Shown here: positions 43,737-48,597 of the stretch, in pieces
Layout: each line of letters opens with the position of its first letter
Numbering within the stretch: the stretch's first letter is position 1
Source of the DNA: Candidatus Hydrogenedens sp.
Lineage (GTDB): Bacteria; Hydrogenedentota; Hydrogenedentia; Hydrogenedentales; Hydrogenedentaceae
Length of the DNA stretch: 48,597 nucleotides
Direction: 5' to 3'
NCBI GenBank assembly: GCA_035378955.1
Contig: DAOSUS010000021.1
Location: 1-48,597, forward strand
Position numbers and translations under genes: made by a program
Notes under the pieces: model-generated
Seen by the model: only the letters and a program-made list of their open reading frames with translations
Databases searched by the model: none
What the model was told of the DNA's origin: nothing

Positions 43737-46637
43737 TTGAAAAAAACAACAAAAAAAATCTGGATGGCTTTTCTGATTTGTTCAATTTGTTTTTTTGTTT
43801 TTTCCCAAATACAGGCACAGGAATGGACAGAAACATATTGGGAACAACTTGAAATATATAAAGATGATTATGGAATTCCCCACATTTTTTCTAAAGATAT
43901 TCGTGCATTAGGTTTTGGTTTTGGATATGTTCAGGCACAAGACCACTGGGAATCTATGTTACTTTCATATCGTTTAGCAAATGGGAAACTGTCTGAAGTT
44001 TTGGGAGAAGGGGAAGAAGCGTCAGACCGTTTTTCAATACAGGCAGGGCATAGATATTACGGCATACTGGCGTATAATAATTGTGACCCTACAACAAGGG
44101 AATTATGTGATGGCTTTGCAGAAGGAGTAAATTCGTGGATTTTAGAAAATCGCGATAAATTGCCGGATTGGGTAGATGGTGTCCAGCCGCAGGACATTTT
44201 TTCTTTATGGCATGCATTTATAGTTTCCCTTGCCCCAATGGATATACTTACTTTTCAAAAAAGACCTCCCGTTTTAAAGTCTGGATTTGCCTTTACAATA
44301 TCTTCAGAGAAGAGTAGAGAGAATACACCTATATTTGCTTTGAGTGGCCATCAATTTTATCAAGGTCCATTTCGTTGGTACGAAGCCCATCTAATATGTG
44401 GGGACTATAATGTATATGGTTGCACACTATATGGGTTACCCATACTTTTGCAAGGGCATTCCCTAAAACATGCATGGGCAATAACACCGAATCAATCTGA
44501 TTTTGCAGATGTGTTTATTGAAAATCCTATGTCTGATTTCGTTAGAAACCCCAAATCTATGTTAAACATGCCCAATAGAGAGGATGAAAAATCGTTACTA
44601 TTATTACAATATATGTCGCAGAGTGATAGTTATTATGTAAAAACTCCAAATGGTGTGGAACAAAGATTTGTCCCGGTGCATATAACATCCAGAGGTCCAC
44701 TTTTACTTGGTGCTGGGAATGAGTTTTTTTCATGGAAAATTGGAGGATATGAAGATGTAGGGATGTTTTTCCAACTATGGGAGATGGGGAGAAGTGATTC
44801 TTTAGAGAAATTTAAACAGGCGGTATACCTTCATCAACTTCCTTGTTTCCACATTTTATATATGGATAATTCAAATCAATCTTTTTATTTTTATTCAACA
44901 AAAGTAGGATTAAGAGAACCTCCTCCAGGTCTTTCTGAAACAGAGGTAGAACAAATAAGAAATATTAATTGGACAACTCCTGTATCACCAAAATTCTATC
45001 TAATAGGCTGGAAGTATTTGCTTTCTCCTGAATTACTCCCATCAATACAAAATCCTGCCACGGGTTATATGCAAATCTGTGGAGGACCACCCAATTCGAT
45101 AACTGATGATATAAAAATTTCCAATCCAGATTTTTCGTTAAAGTGTGTCAAAGACATTGAAAATGTTGTAAGTAGAAGGATAAAAAATGTTTTAAGAACA
45201 GAAAAAAGGTCTTTAAGGGAAATGCAATCGTTACTTTTAGAAGACCTATCCTGTTTGGCTATTGAAACATTACCACGCATATTAAGTATTGCAAATAATC
45301 ATGGGCAAGAATTATCCTCTCTCCATCCGGACTTACCTCTTGCTGTTCAAATTTTGAATAATTGGAATTTACGAATGACAACGGAAGGTTCTGCACCTGT
45401 TATTTTTAATCTGTGGTCTCATTTTTTTAGTAAACAATCAGGATTTATTCCGAGTATTGAAGTAGAACCTTTCTATTCGTTAATGAATAGAAATAAGGAG
45501 ATAGAAGGACCTTGTTTAGATGCACTGGCAAATGCAGTTCGTTATTTGAAAAATAACCGAAACAGTATAGATATAAACTGGGGAGAAATACACCGCATAC
45601 AGAGAGGAGCCGAAGAATTTTCATTGGGGGGTAGCGAAATTGGAGGAACGCCTTTTTTGCTGTCAGAAATTCCACCTGATACGGAACGATGGGGACATAT
45701 TAATTATGGAATTGGATTTGCCCTTGTAACAAGGTTGGGCTCCGTGATGGAATCTTACTCTATTCAGCCTTTTGGTAATTCTGAGTCTATACAATCACCG
45801 CATTATAAAGACCAATTGGATTTGTTTCGTAATAGGCAAATGAAAAGGAATCGATTTTACCCGGAAGATATATACCGATTTGCGGAACAAGGAATAGGGA
45901 GACGATTGGTTTTTATTCCGCAGGGAGGCATTGGAGAAATTCGGTGTAGTAGTAGTTCGAGGATTACAGTATCTATGGATGCAACGATAGAACCTCCTTC
46001 GCAACTTCCGGAGGGATTAATCTCTTTTTCTGTATTTATAAAACCGCAATATACCCCTAAAGAGGCCCATGTTCAATTCGGCGTAAGATTGTATATACCT
46101 AATGATATATGTGCCCCCGAAAACATTTCACAACTTTCATTATATTATTATGATGCTTCTTCGGGATGGGTTCGTCCTGAAAACCAAAATTCAGATATTA
46201 CTGGTGGTTTTGTGGAGGGTGTTTTTGATGTAAATTCTGTTTTTGGAGTTTTAGGTCCTAAAGAAGTAGCATTAGCCAATTCCGAAGAAAAATCTGGAAT
46301 GATAGACAATAATCAACAAAATATCACAGGACAAGGAATTTTCTCTCCGGGATTACCGGGTGAAATACCCACTGCATTAAAGAAAAAGGGGAATTTCTTT
46401 TTCTCTATTCAAGGAGGTCAAAAAAATAATCCATTACCGAAACCAATGGATTTACCTGTGATAAGAGATGAAGACACTCAAAAACAGTTAGAGAAGGCAA
46501 ATAATGAAGACAAAAAATTAGAAAACCCAACGGATAATAAAAATAAAACTAACAAAAGAAACAGAAGTAAAGACAAAACGACTTCCGAAAATATTCAACC
46601 TAAACAAATCAGAAAAAATTTTACAATAAAGAAATAA
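43737..46637 (+). CDS. Penicillin acylase family protein (Ntn-hydrolase)
   Basis: 966 residues from TTG 43737 (AGGGGA six bases upstream). Signal peptide about 1-27. GIPHIFSKDIRALGFGFGYVQAQDHWESM is the family N-terminus. Ser182 in KSGFAFTIS matches the autocatalytic nucleophile position (usually GSN[NA]W), though the preceding residue is Lys, not Gly. GHSLKHAWAITPNQSDFADVF matches the following beta-subunit region. Known members split an N-acyl amide such as penicillin or acyl-homoserine lactone after self-cleavage into two chains. About 100 residues at the C-terminus are Lys/Asn-rich and apparently disordered, an addition to the family. Substrate unknown. Confidence 0.82.
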   Translation: MKKTTKKIWMAFLICSICFFVFSQIQAQEWTETYWEQLEIYKDDYGIPHIFSKDIRALGFGFGYVQAQDHWESMLLSYRLANGKLSEVLGEGEEASDRFSIQAGHRYYGILAYNNCDPTTRELCDGFAEGVNSWILENRDKLPDWVDGVQPQDIFSLWHAFIVSLAPMDILTFQKRPPVLKSGFAFTISSEKSRENTPIFALSGHQFYQGPFRWYEAHLICGDYNVYGCTLYGLPILLQGHSLKHAWAITPNQSDFADVFIENPMSDFVRNPKSMLNMPNREDEKSLLLLQYMSQSDSYYVKTPNGVEQRFVPVHITSRGPLLLGAGNEFFSWKIGGYEDVGMFFQLWEMGRSDSLEKFKQAVYLHQLPCFHILYMDNSNQSFYFYSTKVGLREPPPGLSETEVEQIRNINWTTPVSPKFYLIGWKYLLSPELLPSIQNPATGYMQICGGPPNSITDDIKISNPDFSLKCVKDIENVVSRRIKNVLRTEKRSLREMQSLLLEDLSCLAIETLPRILSIANNHGQELSSLHPDLPLAVQILNNWNLRMTTEGSAPVIFNLWSHFFSKQSGFIPSIEVEPFYSLMNRNKEIEGPCLDALANAVRYLKNNRNSIDINWGEIHRIQRGAEEFSLGGSEIGGTPFLLSEIPPDTERWGHINYGIGFALVTRLGSVMESYSIQPFGNSESIQSPHYKDQLDLFRNRQMKRNRFYPEDIYRFAEQGIGRRLVFIPQGGIGEIRCSSSSRITVSMDATIEPPSQLPEGLISFSVFIKPQYTPKEAHVQFGVRLYIPNDICAPENISQLSLYYYDASSGWVRPENQNSDITGGFVEGVFDVNSVFGVLGPKEVALANSEEKSGMIDNNQQNITGQGIFSPGLPGEIPTALKKKGNFFFSIQGGQKNNPLPKPMDLPVIRDEDTQKQLEKANNEDKKLENPTDNKNKTNKRNRSKDKTTSENIQPKQIRKNFTIKK

Positions 46638-46659
46638 CCCTAACTTAAGTTACAGGGTT
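46636..46659. terminator. Inverted repeat spanning both stop codons of a convergent pair
   Basis: AACCCT (636-641) pairs with AGGGTT (654-659), and the inner TAACTTAAGTTA (641-652) is itself palindromic. It overlaps the stop of the penicillin acylase gene and that of the DUF4838 gene 12 bases apart. There is no T-run, so a terminator role is uncertain. Confidence 0.4.
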
Positions 46660-48479
46660 GTTCCTAACCATTCTTCGATAATTTTCTTATAATCTGCTAT
46701 ACTTCCATTTGATTCTCGATATTGTGTTACATTATTCCGTTCAGCAATTTCAAAAAAGCGTTTGGCACGCGGTATCATTGTAGGGTCTTCATTTTTCATC
46801 TTCAGGTCCATATCTCTCTTTCTGGCTCTTTCCATAATTGTATAGTCAATACTTAATCTTGCTACCTTCACTCTTTCTAATACTTCGGGTTTATCTGCCA
46901 CAGCGTTTTCCGCTTTATCGAAAATTATTTCTGCCTGTTTTAACATCTCTGGTGTTATATGTTTGCCATTAGGACCTACCCAGATATTCATGTGAAGTTC
47001 TCTTTTTTGGATTGGTTTATGTATTAGTTTTAGGTATTCCATGATATAAGGTCCGGCATCTTCGTAAAAAGCATCAACAAATTCACTAATCGCTAATTTA
47101 TCATCATAATTGGGGTCCCATAATAATTTTGCATTTAAGTAAGCACTAAGTTCGTTAAATTCTCCATGAAAGGTTGTATAGGTATCCTGTTCAAATATAC
47201 CCGTAACATTGTGCTTTACAAAAAATCTTATGTTAGGTGCTCGAACTTCAAGATTTGGGAATGGAACTAAATAATGACTGAATGATGTTACATAGTCCCA
47301 TACCCATAAACGATTGCATATTTGAGACCAGCCTTCGACATCCTTAACAAAATCACGATTCTGTTTTGAAACACAACTTTCAAAAGGATGAGCAAAACAA
47401 CACTCAATACTGCAAAGACGAATAATAACATTAGGTTCAGGCCGCATTGTCTTTGGAGGTTTTCGAGACCATTGATAGGCAAGGGTATCTATAACTTTAT
47501 CGGGAAATTCATCACGCACAGCACGGGCAACACTATTCACGAGGTATAATAAAGGTCCCATCTGAGAATCTTCAGCGGTTGCTAATTCAGAACACTTCGG
47601 ACACTGGCAAAAATTTCCCCAATCGTTCTGGGAAACTGAAAATACCTTTGCTTCGGGATGTTCTCTCATCCGTTTTTTAACTTCCTCTATAACTAATTGT
47701 ATTACTTCTTCATTTGTGCAACAGAGCTGGGTTCTTTCTTTTATCCTCTTCCCATCTACCATAGAAAAGTATTCAGGATGGGTATCAAAATATTTTTCCG
47801 GGGGAACAAGTGAATCAAAAGTATGAACAAAGCCATAATAAGTAATCTTACCTCCATGTTTTTCTTCAAGTCGGCAGGTATTCCCATTGGCACGATTGCG
47901 GGCACACCAATCTCCATCTATAAAACCATCCATTGTAAAAGGTTCCCTATATTCTAAAGGAGGTATAAAGATTTCATTCATGGCAGGTAAGGCAATGGTA
48001 TCCATTTTGGGAATTCTACTTACCGTTGGTGTAAACCAGCGGCAGCCTAAATGGTCATCAAGAATACCATAAACCCCATATAGAGTTCCTCGGGGTTCTC
48101 CTCCTGCAATAATAATGTTATCCTTAGTAACAAGCAGGTTATACCCTTCCTCTCCTAAATTTTCCCAATCAATTTTATAGTCGATTTTTTCCAATCGTTT
48201 ACTTTTTCCTAATATTATTTCCTTACTTTGAACAGGAGAAGAATCAGTAATAATAGGTAATTCGGCACCACTCATTTCTTTGATGAACTTCTGCAATTCT
48301 TCACTTGCATATTTTACAGAGGGAATACAATTTTCTGGTATAACAATACTACATTGAGGGGTTCCATTTTTTACAATTATGAAATAATCTCCCATAATCA
48401 ACGAAGGTTTTCGAGCACAACCCGAAGTTATAACTAATAAGGCAAGTAATACTATTAGAGAGTTCTTTAAAAATTGCAT
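46650..48479 (-). CDS. DUF4838 lipoprotein (glycoside-hydrolase-like)
   Basis: 609 residues with a lipobox at VITSGC (Cys21), so it is likely lipid-anchored. PEYFSMVDGKR, CCTNEEVIQLVIEEVKKRM and VSQNDWGNFCQCPKCSE are typical of DUF4838 proteins, which resemble alpha-glucuronidase/GH67-GH20-type barrels with an N-terminal helper domain (about 35-150: ASEELQKFIKEMSGAELPII). An N-terminal beta region, then a TIM barrel (about 170-480) and a helical tail are inferred. A strong AGGAG lies about seven bases before the ATG. Carbohydrate binding or cleavage outside the cytoplasm is likely; the enzyme activity is not established. The remaining 118 bases to 48597 hold nothing I recognise. Confidence 0.82.
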   Translation of the reverse strand: MQFLKNSLIVLLALLVITSGCARKPSLIMGDYFIIVKNGTPQCSIVIPENCIPSVKYASEELQKFIKEMSGAELPIITDSSPVQSKEIILGKSKRLEKIDYKIDWENLGEEGYNLLVTKDNIIIAGGEPRGTLYGVYGILDDHLGCRWFTPTVSRIPKMDTIALPAMNEIFIPPLEYREPFTMDGFIDGDWCARNRANGNTCRLEEKHGGKITYYGFVHTFDSLVPPEKYFDTHPEYFSMVDGKRIKERTQLCCTNEEVIQLVIEEVKKRMREHPEAKVFSVSQNDWGNFCQCPKCSELATAEDSQMGPLLYLVNSVARAVRDEFPDKVIDTLAYQWSRKPPKTMRPEPNVIIRLCSIECCFAHPFESCVSKQNRDFVKDVEGWSQICNRLWVWDYVTSFSHYLVPFPNLEVRAPNIRFFVKHNVTGIFEQDTYTTFHGEFNELSAYLNAKLLWDPNYDDKLAISEFVDAFYEDAGPYIMEYLKLIHKPIQKRELHMNIWVGPNGKHITPEMLKQAEIIFDKAENAVADKPEVLERVKVARLSIDYTIMERARKRDMDLKMKNEDPTMIPRAKRFFEIAERNNVTQYRESNGSIADYKKIIEEWLGTTL

Positions 48480-48597
48480 ATTGAATCTCCTATCTATTAA
48501 TTTTAATCAGACTGTTACTGTGATATATAAAATAATATAAATAATTTCAAAATTACGAATTTAAAATGTATATGTCTATAAAAAAATCTATTCAATT

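Overview
This is a compact, AT-rich bacterial chromosome segment (roughly one third G+C by eye) with about 42 protein genes, one tRNA and no recognisable phage, transposase or CRISPR. The gene content suggests a strictly or facultatively anaerobic, Gram-negative-type heterotroph. A trimeric NAD-linked [FeFe] hydrogenase sits beside secreted or lipid-anchored hydrolases with Sec, Tat or lipoprotein signals, a sulfatase, and a giant Ig-repeat surface protein. That protein has a 'GEGE' linker and a C-terminal duplicated ISLTELLRLIQFFN-type module, a style I associate with Candidatus Hydrogenedentes (NKB19) and relatives such as Lentisphaerae. The lineage is an inference from architecture, not a proven placement.

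Layout. 1-92: tail of an unknown gene with a terminator. 373-909: D-lyxose isomerase-like cupin. 1052-6292: hydB-hydA-hydC plus an AgaI/NagB-type sugar-phosphate isomerase in one tight + strand unit. 6353-13429: small units on both strands (NAD(P)-binding reductase, SAM hydrolase, Tat-exported aldo/keto-reductase-like protein, FprA-type ferredoxin-NADP reductase, lone receiver domain, M24-like protein, flavodoxin, zinc-ribbon protein). 13501-16457 (-): aroA interrupted by one in-frame TAG, followed by an aroK-aroC fusion. 16623-18023: sulfatase. 18020-25302 (-): nadX, then the conserved rplU-rpmA-obgE-proB-proA-nadD-yqeK order, closed by a methyltransferase. 25496-30586 (+): YjbQ, iron-type alcohol dehydrogenase, CHASE4-type histidine kinase and sigma-54 response regulator. 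30655-34650 (-): 1331-residue Ig/CHRD surface protein. 34822-34897 (-): tRNA-Ala(CGC). 34944-37146 (-): folate/pterin cluster (FolM-like SDR, folB, folK, folE). 37170-39212 (-): HtrA-like protein with four PDZ segments. 39350-43393 (+): prepilin peptidase, manA, ECF sigma factor and a ZAS-FecR anti-sigma factor. 43394-43736: a GC-richer structured stretch without a convincing gene. 43737-46637 (+): penicillin-acylase family protein. 46650-48479 (-): DUF4838 lipoprotein.

How the parts fit. The hydrogenase couples NADH, and probably ferredoxin, to H2. FprA and flavodoxin supply a low-potential electron shuttle. The ECF sigma/FecR pair and the CHASE4 kinase/NtrC regulator are two envelope-to-transcription signalling routes. 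Three convergent gene pairs end in four-base overlaps that share their stop codons, which shows how tightly the genome is packed.

Most unusual observations: the amber codon inside an otherwise intact aroA; the AroK-AroC fusion directly after it; the 43431-43680 element, with two long inverted repeats and two mutually exclusive helices, one backed by a T-tract; and the Ig/CHRD/GEGE protein. All calls come from reading the sequence. No database search was possible.
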